64,000 bases of DNA from Rhizophagus clarus (Eukaryota > Glomeromycota > Glomeromycetes > Glomerales > Glomeraceae): assembly GCA_015698045.1 (NCBI GenBank), contig BLAL01000261.1, positions 744,001 through 808,000 of the forward strand, given 5' to 3'. Every line of letters begins with the position of its first letter. The stretch's first letter is position 1. Shown piece after piece: positions 13,012 to 25,423 of the stretch. The notes under the pieces are model-generated. The model was not told the DNA's origin. It ran no database searches and saw nothing but the letters and a program-made list of their open reading frames with translations. The position numbers and the translations under genes were made by a program.

Positions 13012-13338
13012 GGCCTAACCTTATTACCATAAATTTGATTGATTATAGTTTCATGTGGTTTTGAAATTGTGTTTAATTTAGGTTTAGTGCACAATTTTCT
13101 AAAAATACAACCATAAATAATTAAACTTTCAGCATTGCTGTATGTTATTAGTACTTTTATAATAAAAGACCTGCATCTAGTTATGGGCTTGTGGCACGTA
13201 GGTTAAACTTGAGTTTAATTTGTTACGTTAACAACCAGTCAACCACCATAAATGTTTCTTTCTTTCTCGCACCAACGTTCAAGTTTCTAATAATTGAATA
13301 TACTAATCAATATATAGTGAATATTGTGTTCGAAATTA

Positions 13339-14290
13339 TTTAAAAGAAAATTTTCAAATTGGATGTCTGGGAATAATGATATCGATAATTTAATAAAAAA
13401 TCTTCAAATGGAAACACTTTACTCATAAAGAATAATTGAATGGATCCCTTATAATAATTTGCAAAATATTAATTATTTAACAAGAGGTGGATTCTCAAAA
13501 ATTTATATAGCAACTTAGATTTGTGGAAAGCATAGTGAATGGGATTCTAAAGAACAACAATTAAAAAGAATTGAAACTTTAAAGTAATACTTAAATAATT
13601 AAAAATATTGAAAATGCAAGTCGAAATTTGTTGAAGAGGTTTATAATTTCTAAAACATTTTAAAGAACTTACATTTAAATTTTCAATTAACAAAAATTTA
13701 TCTTTATAGTCTGAATCAACATTTAACTAAGTAATAAATATTCGTTCATCGTCCACTTGGTTTAACAAAAGGAAATTATTTACTTGTATTAGAAAGATAG
13801 ACGTAAATTTAAGAGAATATTTACAACAAAATCATAGCCAACTTGCCTGGGAGAAAGAAATAAAATTACTTATTTAAATAATTTGTGCACTTTGTCGAAT
13901 TCATAAGGAGGATTCAATTAAAGATTTGCATTTCAAAATATATTATATTCACAGTTTAGTGATCGTTGACGTATTAGCGATCTTGATTTTATGGTACTGT
14001 AGACAAATCATCATCAAGTATATATGGGAATCTTCCTTACATAGCACCTGAAATTCCTAGTGAAAGTAAATATACTTTTAAATCTGATATTTGTAATATT
14101 GCAATATTTATGTGGGAAATTTCATCTGGACAACTACCATTTATGAATTAGTAAATATCATTAATGTCATGAGACCAAAAATTATACCGGAAATTCCTTT
14201 AAAATAAAAGTTCAATGGAAGAATGTTGGAATGATAATCCATTAAAAAGATCTGATACCATGCATTTTTGAATAAAATGATCAAATATAG
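13339..14290 (+). pseudogene. Decayed kinase of the WTSGN family
   Basis: Reading the plus strand across several frames recovers the family order. An N-lobe piece has NFQNWMSGNNDIDNLI and IEWIPYNNL, then a weak Gly-loop (RGGFSKIY). After a lost intron come LREYLQQN, a catalytic-loop remnant (KDLHF), the activation-segment pattern YGNLPYIAPEI and the helix-F pattern SDI. At least five stops and frameshifts interrupt it. The N-lobe resembles the units of the array at 5.9-10.7 kb, so it is probably an old paralogue. Not expected to make protein. Confidence 0.8.
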
Positions 14291-14487
14291 ATAAAAGAAC
14301 GAGCAATAAATAATATTGACAATAAATTATTTACGAGTCAAAAAATGTAACAGAAGATATATTATTTAATTATTATTGAAAGTGATTGAAATAGCGATTC
14401 AGCAGTCAATCATCAGTGTTATGTCTCATTTGTGACATTATAGGGTTAATTTTATTTTAAAAACATTCAATTCGTAACATTAGCACA

Positions 14488-14506
14488 AATTGGTTAACTT
14501 TATTAA
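14488..14506. repeat. Left 19-bp target-site duplication
   Basis: Identical to 16335-16353; bounds the retro-inserted copy. Confidence 0.9.
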
Positions 14507-16334
14507 TTTTTTTTTTTTTTTTTTTTAGCCAATACTGCATTTTATTTGAAAGCATGTGCATACAAAAAGAAACTGTGACATTTAATAAAACACCTATAGA
14601 CCAGGTCAATATAATTGGCTAATCTACCCATTAATTTTTTTTAAATTTTTGCTATTATCTCAATTTTTTTGGATTATGCTAAATTTTCTAAAAAAAACAA
14701 ATAAAATTAAACTCTTTACGCCCTACAAAAAAACAATTAGTAAAAATATGAAGGGAGTACTAAGCTAATAAAAACTAATCTAAAATCCAAGTCTTGATCT
14801 TCTAGTCATCACTGTGGAGAGGGTAAGATAGATAAAATGCCTTCTTCCTTTTGTATGTGTAAGTCGTCCCTCTTCGCGGAATTCTGGAAGTTCTCAAAAA
14901 TTCATTTAGATCGTCATTAGTAGCCGATTAATTGGATGCCAACTTCTTTAAAACTTCCACTAAGATATTAAAGATATTGGCAGAACCCTCAGGCTTGCGA
15001 TGTTTGCTCTTTTTCAATATTTTGTCTGGGTTCCAATTATTGCGAGTGCTCGTTTTCTTTGATGATGATGTCGGTATTGACGGCCTGGCACTATACGAGT
15101 TGTTCGCATAGCGTGATCAAGATGACGAACCTTTTTGTTGCCTAATGGGATCACCACAGGACCATTTGTATGTTATGTTTTCAATGTCGAAAGATGTCCT
15201 TAGTGCAAACAGCATATCTGTATGCCTTTCGAAGAACACAATCAACTGTCTTTTCCCCTTCGGCAATTTGATTACTTTATAAGCTTTTATTGAGTATTTT
15301 GCTAGAAATTCCAATTGCATATTTCGGCTGACCAGGCGTTGAGTATGTTGGACTTCCGGGCAATTCCTCCATACTAGACAGAATCTTTCACAGTGTTTTC
15401 GTTCTTTTAGCGACCAGTCTTCTGGGAACCATCAAATTGGTATATTTTTAAGTGTGTACATCCATAGCCCTTGATCAAAATGGGCACGTATCTCATCATT
15501 AAGGATTATCTTGACCCATATGGTCTGAAATTTCCTCTGTTTTTTTGTCAAGAACTTTATGGTATATTCCCATGAATTTAACGCATTTAGTATTTGTTCA
15601 TTGGTCCACTCAACCGGTACGTCATATACTGTCATGTGATGGACTTTTCCTATGTTTTCGTCAGCCACTTGTATTCCAGTAATTATTTTTTCAGCTACGC
15701 CACGGGTAATCTTTTTCCCTTCTTTCTTTCCCTTTTAAAGCAGGTGTTGTATCCTCCGGTTGCTTTTTCTGCTTTTTGGATTTCCTGCTTTTTTTCTTTA
15801 TCGGGTTTTTGTAATTATCTGTTGATGGCATGCTTGAAGATGACTCTGATAGGTCCATGTTGGTATATTTTATTTCCTTTTCTGGCATGTCAATTTTCAT
15901 TGGTTCTTTTTGTTTTAATGCTTTATGTGCAGCCTCTTCATTACTGAAGGATTGTGAAGAAGCGTTGAAGTAAAGGTATGCCGCTGTATCTTGTAATGTG
16001 GCTATACTAACTCGAAACATTAACATAAGAACTCCATATGATAGGTTTGTTTGTTTAGCCAGTTCTTGGAAGTTTACTTCTTGGGTTATGGCACTTTTGC
16101 CTAGTATTGTGTCTACTCTTAATATTTGGTCATCAATAGGCAAAGCACCTATATTCCCTAGTGCTAATAGTGTATCTACAACTCCTCTCCTTGTAACCGT
16201 TTCCAAAAGCGAAGCTTTTAAGGACATTTTTATATGTTTCTATAAGAAAATAACTTTTTTAAGTGGTTTGTTTTTCTTAGAAAATTTTTGGCTGAAATGA
16301 TCAGCGGAGAGAGTCCTCCACACAATTCCCCACC
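14507..16334 (-). mobile_element. Polyadenylated retro-inserted copy, 1.83 kb
   Basis: The segment is flanked by a perfect 19-bp direct repeat AATTGGTTAACTTTATTAA at 14488-14506 and 16335-16353. Immediately inside the left repeat is a run of about 20 T, that is, a poly(A) tail at the 3' end of the minus strand. The interior carries one decayed frame starting about 107 nt inside the 5' end. A long target duplication plus a poly(A) tail shows target-primed reverse transcription by LINE machinery. No reverse transcriptase is present, so this is either a non-autonomous element or a processed copy of a gene. Confidence 0.85.
15117..16227 (-). pseudogene. Broken ORF of a retro-inserted, lineage-specific protein family
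   Basis: The frame starts at ATG 16227 with a helical N-terminal region (178 aa) that ends in a Lys-rich stretch (KKKSRKSKKQKKQ). A shift between about 15691 and 15668 leads into a compact domain opening with VYDVPVEW, reminiscent of an RRM-like fold (a guess). An in-frame TGA at 15432-15434 interrupts it, followed by a continuation (IKLPKGKRQLIVFFERH) to a TGA at 15117. The same frame can be followed, with a further stop, to about 14810. I do not recognise the family with certainty; Lys-rich plus RRM-like arrangements occur in ORF1-type proteins of non-LTR elements. Confidence 0.6.
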
Positions 16335-16353
16335 AATTGGTTAACTTTATTAA
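16335..16353. repeat. Right 19-bp target-site duplication
   Basis: Identical to 14488-14506. Confidence 0.9.
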
Positions 16354-16440
16354 ATTATTTGTCATCTATCATTTTTCAACATTACTATAAATGATATTTT
16401 TATTTTACAATTAAATAATAGAACAAGAAGGTAGTGTAAA

Positions 16441-16640
16441 GTTAATTTCAAAAGAATTTGTTATAATACCTTCCACCTTGCATTCCATATCTTAATTGAG
16501 TAGCAAGATTTCCTTTATCATCGGTTTCTTTACATATTTCTATCAATAGGAAATTCTAACCCCTTTACTAATTTTTTTGCAATTTAGGAAATTCTTCATG
16601 ACAATAACAATAACACCAGTTTCGCCCGCAACATTATTGT
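16441..16640 (-). pseudogene. Sel1-repeat relic
   Basis: On the minus strand this stretch resembles 19760-19920, part of the Sel1 region of the MLKL-like gene. The readable piece ETDDKGNLATQLRYGM matches ETADKGNPSAQLRYGI of that gene, and an upstream EEFP piece matches EEVP. Stops interrupt it. It is a remnant of another kinase-Sel1 gene, just right of the retro-insertion. Confidence 0.75.
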
Positions 16641-16649
16641 ATACATAAC

Positions 16650-18250
16650 ATAATTAGAGTATTTAATTGCTCTCAAAAAGCGCTTATCTAATTGGTTGAT
16701 TTTATAATGACATGATCGATTCTTTAATCAATTAAGTAAAATTTTACCATTCGAAGAAACATTCGTGATCGATCAGCGGTTGACCAATCTTTAAATTTAT
16801 ATTAGCATCACGCCCTTTGATTTAGTTCCTAATTTATTTAAATATACAAGAATACTGAACATAGAACCGTGTTCACGGTTCATAATGTATAAAAAACTAT
16901 ATAATACAATATATTGATCTTTAGTCCGATTAGGAAACTTAACACAAATACTCCATATTAATATTAGATTCAAGTATCGTTTTAACGATTTTTTAAAAAA
17001 ATGAAGATTCAACAATTTACGATCTGTCTCCGAACCAGTGAAAATTACTAATACATTTCGGGTTAAAATTATTTATTCCTATTATTAATCACGGATTGTC
17101 TAGCTTGTTGAGTCGTATTTTATTTGTTATCCAATTTTGAATTGGTTAAACTTTTGGAATATCAGTTCTAAAGAAAAAATATTTTAGCTACAGTTTTTAA
17201 GGTTACATTATTTTTCGGTTGTAATACAAATTTGGCTAGTTATTTTTTAGCGGCACGCAAGGACAGACAAATTGCGTTTGTTTTCACACATTAAACGTTT
17301 ATTAATCGTTTATTAAACGCTAATTTTTACGTATATTTTATACTTTAAACGTTTACAAATATATTTAGAATTTAAATAAATAATCTGGACAAATTTAAAC
17401 ATTTGTTCGTAGTACAAATTTTAAATTAAAATATACGTTTAACATCGTGAATTAATAATGTTTTTTATTTAATATATTATATTTTAACAAAAAAAATCAA
17501 TTAATTTTTAGTACTTCTTAATATAGCAAAAATACCTTTCTTTTAATCAGTTTCATTGTTATGAAATAAAAAAAAAAATTTGATATTTTACAAATTATAT
17601 GAGTATATTAATACATAAAGAAATAACATTTTTTTTGCATGAAAAAAATAAATACCAGGATAAAAACAATTTTTGGACGATGCTAAATGTTCATGACTTG
17701 GCTTAATCGGTTTACATTAAAATAGTGATAGTAACTTATGTGTATCACTGTATCTGTATCACTGTTTTATTTTATGATTCTGAGAAATGAAGAAAATATA
17801 AAAACCATGAGTCGATACTACTATTTGTGTAACTGCTTTTGTAGAGCAAGGGCTCAGGAAACTTATAATCGACGCGACTGGATATAAATTATGGCTGATG
17901 TTACTAGGCACAAGAATACTACAACTTAAAAAATTTCACAATTCTAACAATATTTAAGAAAGTGTTCTGTCCTTTCCCTTGCACAATGGCTTTTTCTTTA
18001 GAATATAATCCAACATCTCATTAGTAATCATCAAATTTAGTCCTCAAATCAGAAAACTAAATCAATTTTCCCACATATACTATTATAGAAATCATTAAAA
18101 AAAATTTAGTGAAATAGATAACTACAAAGAAATTATCAACCAACCATCAAAAATATATCCAATTATAAGACAACAAGCTCATCTTAAAAACTTGAGCCTG
18201 AACATATAAAAAATATGCAGACTATTTAACAAAATATAGTTACAAATTCA
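16650..18250. other. AT-rich intergenic region
   Basis: No supported gene. A 72-codon open frame on the minus strand (16797-17015) has no supporting features. Several A/T homopolymers are present. Confidence 0.4.
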
Positions 18251-18259
18251 CGGGAATTC

Positions 18260-19190
18260 CGCCTAACCCTTATTTTTATTTACAAAATTGCACCTTGTCA
18301 CAAGCACAGCCTTCTACCAATTACACGAATTCTGCTCAAACAAACAAAATTAACAGAAACAATAAAATAGAACATAAATCAAGGATGCAAAAACTTACAA
18401 CCATTTCCGTACAAAATATACCGTTTAATCAGCCCCGCTTCTACCGATCAATGATCACATGATTGGTATGTTAACGAAAGAAAGATTTCAATTAGCTTAG
18501 ACAAATAATCTAATCAACATAGTTAAACAAGAAAATATAGAACTTAAAACATAACTTGAAACTATCATACCTGCAATAAACAAACAACTAAGGAATTATC
18601 CAATTAAAAAAAACCATTAATTCAACAAGATATTAGCAACAAATTAGACGAATACTGACATGAACCTGAATACTCAATCACAAGAGTTAGTCGTACCAAC
18701 TAACAATTCCCATAAATACGATAACAACACACCAGTCGAAGATATGGAAGTCATGACCGTGAGATCCTTAATAACAAAGAAATCACGTTAAAAGAAAAAA
18801 TCAATTATAATGACATTCACGACGACAATAATTCAAGTGATAGTAAAAACCAAACAACTCCATTAACCTTAAAAAAGTATAAATATCCGAATTCATATAC
18901 ATTATTCACGACGCTAGCGGCACCAACCGAAGAGTGAATTTTATACGTTAAACAAGATTACTTTAAATATCATCAATCGCTATTTACCGAAAAGAATTCC
19001 ATAATCAAATCAAAAATATTGTCGAACACACTACATCAAACAAAGACAACATAATAATTAATGACTTTTAAGACTATAACCAATATTAATGCTAAAAACT
19101 ACATTAAAAATTATTTCATATTTTAAACGCACCTATATGTTGTTGATCTTGCAAAATATCATCACAAAACAAATAACCCAAATAAGTAGT
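18260..19190 (+). mobile_element. AC-rich, G-poor decayed retroelement-like ORF
   Basis: The plus strand is strikingly rich in A and C and poor in G, like the two LINE copies at 41-45 and 57-60 kb. Short readable pieces (for example NTQSQELVVPTNNSHKYD and TLFTTLAAPTEE) are broken by stops and shifts. I see no reverse-transcriptase or endonuclease motif, so assignment to a LINE, perhaps its 5' ORF, is only by composition. Confidence 0.35.
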
Positions 19191-19194
19191 CAAG

Positions 19195-19325
19195 AACGAG
19201 AAGATGAGTAGAAAGCACGATTGGCAGAATTGGCCACGAATCCAATACCTCTGAAAAATCACAGAATTTACTTACCAGTAAACGACGATTTTTCACAATG
19301 TCGGAATAGTTTAAAATTAACTCAT
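19195..19325 (+). pseudogene. Orphan C-terminal tail of a kinase
   Basis: The plus strand encodes KARLAELATNPIPLK followed by a frame-shifted remainder that ends near LKLT. This is the conserved tail of the two kinases at 23.8 and 29.6 kb (KARLAELATNPTPLKKSQN in the latter). The upstream kinase domain is absent and AC-rich relic DNA takes its place. Confidence 0.75.
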
Positions 19326-19536
19326 TAATATATGAGACTTGTGGCTGAAATTTATATTTAAAGTGAAAATAATTTAATGATTGCTCGATTAAAGTAATAG
19401 AAAATTTTATTTTAAGTTTTTGTATGTTTTACGTAACAAATGTATTAGTCAACAGCCAATAATAATATAATTTTATTTGAATAAAACTTTGAATATTAAA
19501 ATGTTCTTTCTAAATAAATTTTTACACATAAAACAT

Positions 19537-22185
19537 TTAAAAAACGATATTATTTTTAACACACATATCTTTAGCTTTTTGATGATTTTTTAAAGCAGCC
19601 ATTTTTAAAAATTCAGAACCTTTCTCCTTATCTTGTTCAATACCATTACCACCGTTTAAATAAGCTTTTCCAATAACATACATGGCCGCAGAATTTCCTT
19701 CAATAGCAGCCTTTTTTAAATATTTAAGAGCCTCAAAAGAATTTGCACTAATACCTTCACCTTGCCATAAACATATACCATATCTTAATTGAGCAGAAGG
19801 ATTTCCTTTATCAGCAGTTTCTTTAAATATTTCTACAGCTTTTCTAAGCCTTTCATCTTTACTAATTCTTAGCAATTCAGGAACTTCCTCATGATAGTAA
19901 TAATAACCCACCATATATTTTGCGAAAATATCAGTTACGGAATGATATTTAAAACTTTGCCATGCCAATTGTTTATTTCCATTTTTTGATTTATGTGCAC
20001 GCATCGCATCTTCAACTGTAAGAATTGTAATAGTGATAAATGAAGTCATCGTGTTTTGATTATCATCAATTGGTAATAAATTTTCATCATAATCCTCGGT
20101 ACAATCATCTAATGTAGAATTTTTGGAATAATTTTTACTTAATTTATGAAGTTTACGACAAATTTTGGATATTTTAGGACGACATGCCCGTTCATGTAAC
20201 ATTGCTGATAAATAACGTTATAATATTATTAGTAAATTGTCTTGATCGTGAAAAAAATATTATTTTTTTTTTAACTTACCACTTTTAACTAAATTTTTCC
20301 ATTCTTCTGGTATATCATCCGAAAATGGTAAGCAATACCTTTCACTAACACGTTTCCTAATACCGACAAGAATTTCAGATTTATTAAGATCCGAATGAGG
20401 TTTTCTCAATTCAGCGATTTCCCACATTAACGCTCCAACACTACAGTTAAATAAATATATGTTAATTATACTTAACTCGAATTTATTAAAGTAAAGTAAG
20501 CTAAAAATATATGATAATATATTATTCATACCTGTATATTTCACACTTGGAATCATAGGGGACTTTTTCCTTCTTTTCCATTTTCGCATCATTATCTTCT
20601 GTTAATAATTTTTCTGGAGCCATGTATCTTACATTTTCAATATTAGGAGAGATATTTCTAGTAAGATCATAAAATTTCTTACTTAAACCAAAATTCGTTA
20701 TTTTTATTTTATCATTTTTGTCTACTAAAATGTTTGCCGATTGAATGTCATGATGGAGGATCTTAAAAGAGAAAAGAATTAGTAAATGAATCATGAGTAA
20801 AAGTTCAATAAAAAAATTTATTATATTATTACCTGACAATCGTTAAGATAAGAGATACCACAACAAATATCCAAAGCAAATCTAAATTTTGTTTCCCAAT
20901 TCATCTTATCTTTATGATTTGTATAATATTCATGTAAATTACCATGTTCCATCCATTCAGTAACCAAATAAAATTTTGAATTTTCTTCGGCAACACCAAA
21001 AAATCTTATAATATTATTTGTATTTTTTAATTCTTTAAGAATATTAACCTGTTTTCTAATTTCGACTTGAGATTCATCTGAAGGTGAATTTGTAGAATTA
21101 TTTGAAAATTCTTTAAAACAAAATTCTTGACAATTATCAGAAGATAATAAACGTTTTTCAATTCTTTTTGAAGGACAAATTTTACTCTTTTGATATTGAT
21201 TACCATCAAGTAAAGGTTCATTCTCTTGTAATATTTTAAAATCCGAAGAATCCAAACCCTTATTCAATTTGCTTTGTTTCTGATATTCTTTATTTCTTTC
21301 AGCCAAAGAATCCATATCTTTTAAAAAATTTTGTTGAGATTGTTTATCATCAGAAACTCCATAAACATTTAATAATATCTCTTTTATCTCTCTCGTCTCA
21401 TTTTTAATTCTTTTAAATTCATCAATAGCTTGAATAGTAAAGGAAAAATTTAAACTATTCATATAACCATCAAATTCAGTTATAAGTTTAGAAAATGTTT
21501 CTTCAATATTATTTGCGAGTAAAAATTTTCGATATTTACCCAATTGACTAATTTCTTCAATAAAATTTTTTATCCTTTTTATACATTTAATAAATTCTTT
21601 AAATAAATTTAAATTTCCTTGTTTAAAAAAAAATCTTTCATTTTCAGTTTTTCTAATATATAAATCTTCCACAGTTGCCATAGCACAATTGCATCTTTGT
21701 AAAAGAAAACTACATAATTCTTTATGATATTCGGCTTTTTCATATAAAGAGATAATTTCTTTTCCTAAAGCAAGAAAAGATTTAATTAAAGGAGTAAATT
21801 CTTCAATATTTTGAGCAATACAACAAAATCCTTTTGCCACCGAAGTCAAATCAATATTTAATTCTGATTTTAATTTTTCATTATCACAAATATCATTAAA
21901 ATTATTATTGTTTAAACTCATTTTTTTTAATTCTCTTGAAACTTCATTACCCTCTTGATCGTAATTTTTGGTTGATAATTGATTATTATCAATACAATTA
22001 TTGGATGATACTGATAAAGAAGATTTAAGAACATTTTTATCATCATCCACTATCATTTTTGAATCATTATCATTTTCGATTTCGATACGAGGAATTTTTG
22101 ATCCTCTTTCCGATATTTGATCTTCATCATTGGATTGTCGTTTTTTATTTATATTAAAAAATATTTTTCTTGATTTATGTGACAT
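19537..22185 (-). CDS. MLKL-like helical bundle + pseudokinase-like domain + Sel1 repeats (803 aa)
   Basis: Four exons on the minus strand: 22185-20833, 20761-20532, 20440-20280 and 20204-19537, with introns of 71, 91 and 75 nt. Residues 1-112 are Ser/Asn-rich and probably disordered. Residues about 113-276 form a helical domain resembling the N-terminal four-helix bundle of MLKL/HeLo-like proteins. Residues about 330-600 are kinase-like: beta3 Lys 358 is kept, but there is no Gly-rich loop, the HRD motif is HHD (454-456), the following Asn (461) is present, and DFG is NFG (474-476); APE is at 499-501. Loss of the metal-binding Asp points to a weak or dead kinase. Residues about 676-795 are three Sel1-like repeats, scaffolds for protein binding. 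In MLKL the bundle acts at membranes and the pseudokinase is its switch; a similar role here is inference. Confidence 0.8.
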
Positions 22186-23802
22186 TTTTTTTTTTTATTT
22201 TTTTTTTTTTTATTATACTTTGTTTAAAAAATAAATTAAATAAATAAAGACTTTTATTAATTATTATAATAATAATAGGAATTTATCGCTTTAAAATTTT
22301 TCTTTCCTTTTTTTTTTTTTAAAAAAAAAAAAAGTATTTTTTATTATTCTCGTTGAAAAGGTTATTTATAAAAAAAGATTAAGATTAAAATTTTTTTTTT
22401 TCTTCTTTTTTCTTTTTCCTTCCTTGAACAAATTAAAAATGAAACATTATTCTTTTTCCGTTTTACATTATAATATTTTTCTTAACGAATATTCTTCACA
22501 GAATAATTTTAAACAAAGGATTCTAGAAATGATCTACTTTTATTACTATCTTAAAAAGGAATAAAACAAAAAGATCTTAAGAACATTCTAAATAATTCCA
22601 TTTTTCCAAATAGAAATATTATAAAGTACATTTCTTTGGGGAATAAAAATATGCATAACGTTATATGTTACACTTGTGTGTACTAGTTTATAGTTATGCA
22701 AAAACCAAGTTATGAAACTAGTTACAAGATCATCATCATGCATATTTACATTTATGGCAAAAGCAACACTTTATTTAGATCGACGTGTGGAAATGTTAGT
22801 CCGATTACGAATTTGTAGGTTCATCAAAAATATCCACAACTTTGCATATACAACACGACAGAAATATCTGCAATTATTAATCAATTTCTTTGTCAAGAAT
22901 TCGGACACGTAGATAAATTTTCTAAATGTGTAGTTGACAAACAAATCACGTGATATATGTTGAAATTCTTCGTATACTACTAAATCAATGAAACTGTTAT
23001 ATGATAAAAGGATACGAGAATAATTTTTTCCTATAATAATTACAAATGATATGAAGAGCACATGAGATGAGTCCTTCATTAATACCTGTTATATAAAATG
23101 GGTATACGACTTTTTCTTATTCATAAGCTAACAAAAAATACAGTCAATATGTTAAGTGAAATACAATAATTCGCAAAAAAATCTCTTGCAAACTATTTAT
23201 TTTATTTTTATAAGGATTAAAATCATAAACATATTCAACCAATATTCTAAATATTCTAAAAAATCCAATTTAATTAAAGTCAACAAGATTTAGAAAGACT
23301 TAGATATATAACAGAATATAAAGTAAACAAAATATAATAATAACGTTACGAGATTATACTTTTTTCTTAAAAAAAAAAAAAAAAAAAAATGTTTGCGATT
23401 AGTCATGATAATTATATTTCGTGGCCTATTTGTTTAAAAAATTTATCATTTTCAAGGTATTTTAAAATTTAATAAGAATTCTTTATTATATTTTTTACCT
23501 TTCGATCATTAACCAATAATCTCAACACGAATACAAAGTATAATTACAATGATTTATTTATTCTTAAAGGTTATAGAAAATTCTATTCAATGAATAAATA
23601 AAATGGAATAATTATGATACATTAACATCTTCATTAAAAATTTAACTCTTAATTGTAAAGTATTGCAACAAATTATCAAATATTGTATCTCTCTTTGATC
23701 AAAAACCAAATTAACAGTATTCGTATAAAATATTGTTTTAAAATTCTCCTTTATACTGCATATCATTTTAAACAAATATTAGTTGTTGACCTCAACTTTT
23801 AG
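22186..23802. other. Intergenic, promoter side of the MLKL-like gene
   Basis: The first 150 bases upstream of the start are dominated by T and A runs (minus-strand A/T-rich leader). The rest is AT-rich; the open frames at 22712-22912 (+), 22771-23079 (-) and 23587-23775 (-) overlap each other or lack any family features and are not supported. Confidence 0.4.
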
Positions 23803-25423
23803 TCATCTAATTTCTAGTTTATTCCAATCTTCAACAGTAAGTTTTTGAGAAAGATCAGACTGAGAATAATCAAGTTGTTTACTAGTGAACAAATTCTGCG
23901 ATTTTTTCGGAGGTGTTGGATTTGTAACTAATTCTGCTAGTCGTGCTTTCCACTTGTTTTCCCGTTCTTGATTAAATGCTTCCATAATTTTAAGAAACTT
24001 GTTTAGTTCACTTAAATCATCCTCACTAAATTTAATCGATTCATTCTCGTTAAATTCATTTGATTCTTCATCGCTAATAAGTTCATTTGATTCTTCATCG
24101 CTAATAAGTTCATTTGATTCATCATCTCCAAGCTCATCATCGGTAAATTCCAAAGCAGTTAATATGTAAGAAAATTGATCACCTAATTCATTGGCCGTTG
24201 GACGTTTGACAGGAATGGGATCCAAACATTGTCTCATTAACTCAGCATATGGTTCAGGTGTATATTTTGGAATTTGTGGACGTAGACCATTGCAAATAGC
24301 CAAAGCCAATTCCGCATCGTATTCTCTATCAGTAAAAGGTGGCTCTCCACTGATTGCTTCAAACATTATCATCCCAAATCCATAAATATCTGCTGCTTCA
24401 GTGAATTCACCACCACGTAAAACCTCCGGTGCAACAAATGGTAAGACACCGTATAGAACTTTATCTGTAGAACTTTGGTCCATAGGACGACACAGACCAA
24501 AATCTGAAATTGTTGGAAGAAAAATATTATCATCATCAATTTCATACAGGATGTTGCCGCTGTGGAGATCCTTGTGGTAATAATTTTCCTGATGAACCCT
24601 AGACAGTGTCCAACTGAATATACGGAACATTTCAATAATAATTTTCCATGTTAATTTGTTATGGGTTTTCTTGATTAATTCCCTTAGATTTCCACCATTT
24701 TTAAATGGAGTAACAATGGCGTATTCATCACTTTGTGGATCAAGAGTCGCTCCATAAATTCGAATAATTTCTTGTTCATTAATAATATTACTCAATCTAT
24801 TGGTAATATTAATCTGCAATATATTTATTTTGAATTAAATCGTATAAATATTAAATAGATTTACATTAGAAAAAAATTAATGTTATTCACCTCATTCAAG
24901 AATGATAAACTGACATGAGTTGCATTCCGAAATTTTTTTACAACAACTTCAGCACAATTACTCCGTTCCCATTTGGATTTTTCATAGTCCCAATATCGGG
25001 TTGGGCCATCTTTCCAAATTGCTTTATATATACTTCCAAACCCACCTTGAGCAATAAGTTCAATATTTTCTAGATTTGAGTATTCAATCCATTCAATCGA
25101 TTTCCACGGATGAGTTGCATTAAGTTGTGAATTTTGAATCAATTCATCAAGATTCATGTTACCACTTGTCCAATTTGCAAAATTATCACGGAAATGTGAT
25201 GAGTGCACGGCTTACAACCTCCTGAAATTTCAAGACCACATCCTTCACATATATTGATAAGTTCTCCACCACATCTTTCACATTTATTGTCATGGTTAAG
25301 ATTACTTTTATAGTCCATATCATCCTCAACATGATCCTCATAATCCATATCACTCTCATTATTATCCTCATAGTTCATATCATAGTCAATTTTATCCTCA
25401 TGGTAATGGTCAATATTATCCAT
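23803..25423 (-). pseudogene. Two-exon TKL-like kinase with a 1-nt frameshift
   Basis: Exon 1 is 25423-24891, the intron 24890-24814 (77 nt, phase 0) and exon 2 24813-23803. The start ATG at 25423 is preceded by CATAAGG, as in the paralogue at 31093. An acidic stretch and two CxxC pairs (CERC, CEGC) come first. After CKPC (TGC at 25207-25205) the frame slips: the paralogue has AAC where this copy has AC, so one base is missing. In the new frame follow NWTSGN, the Gly-loop AQGGFGSIY, VVVKKF, HKDLHSGN, SDFG, APEVL and helix-F DIYGFG, all intact, then a tail with a 9-residue duplication (ELISDEESN twice) ending in LTVEDWNKL. It is a functional-looking kinase if the shift is a sequencing error or if a downstream start is used. 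Confidence 0.8.
24059..24119. repeat. 27-bp tandem duplication inside the kinase tail
   Basis: Two in-frame copies of a 27-bp unit encode ELISDEESN twice in the acidic tail of the kinase. In-frame expansion kept the reading frame. Confidence 0.85.

Noticed and set aside
22712..23079. Overlapping frames of 66 (+) and 102 (-) codons
   Set aside because: They overlap each other, have no family features and lie in promoter-side spacer.
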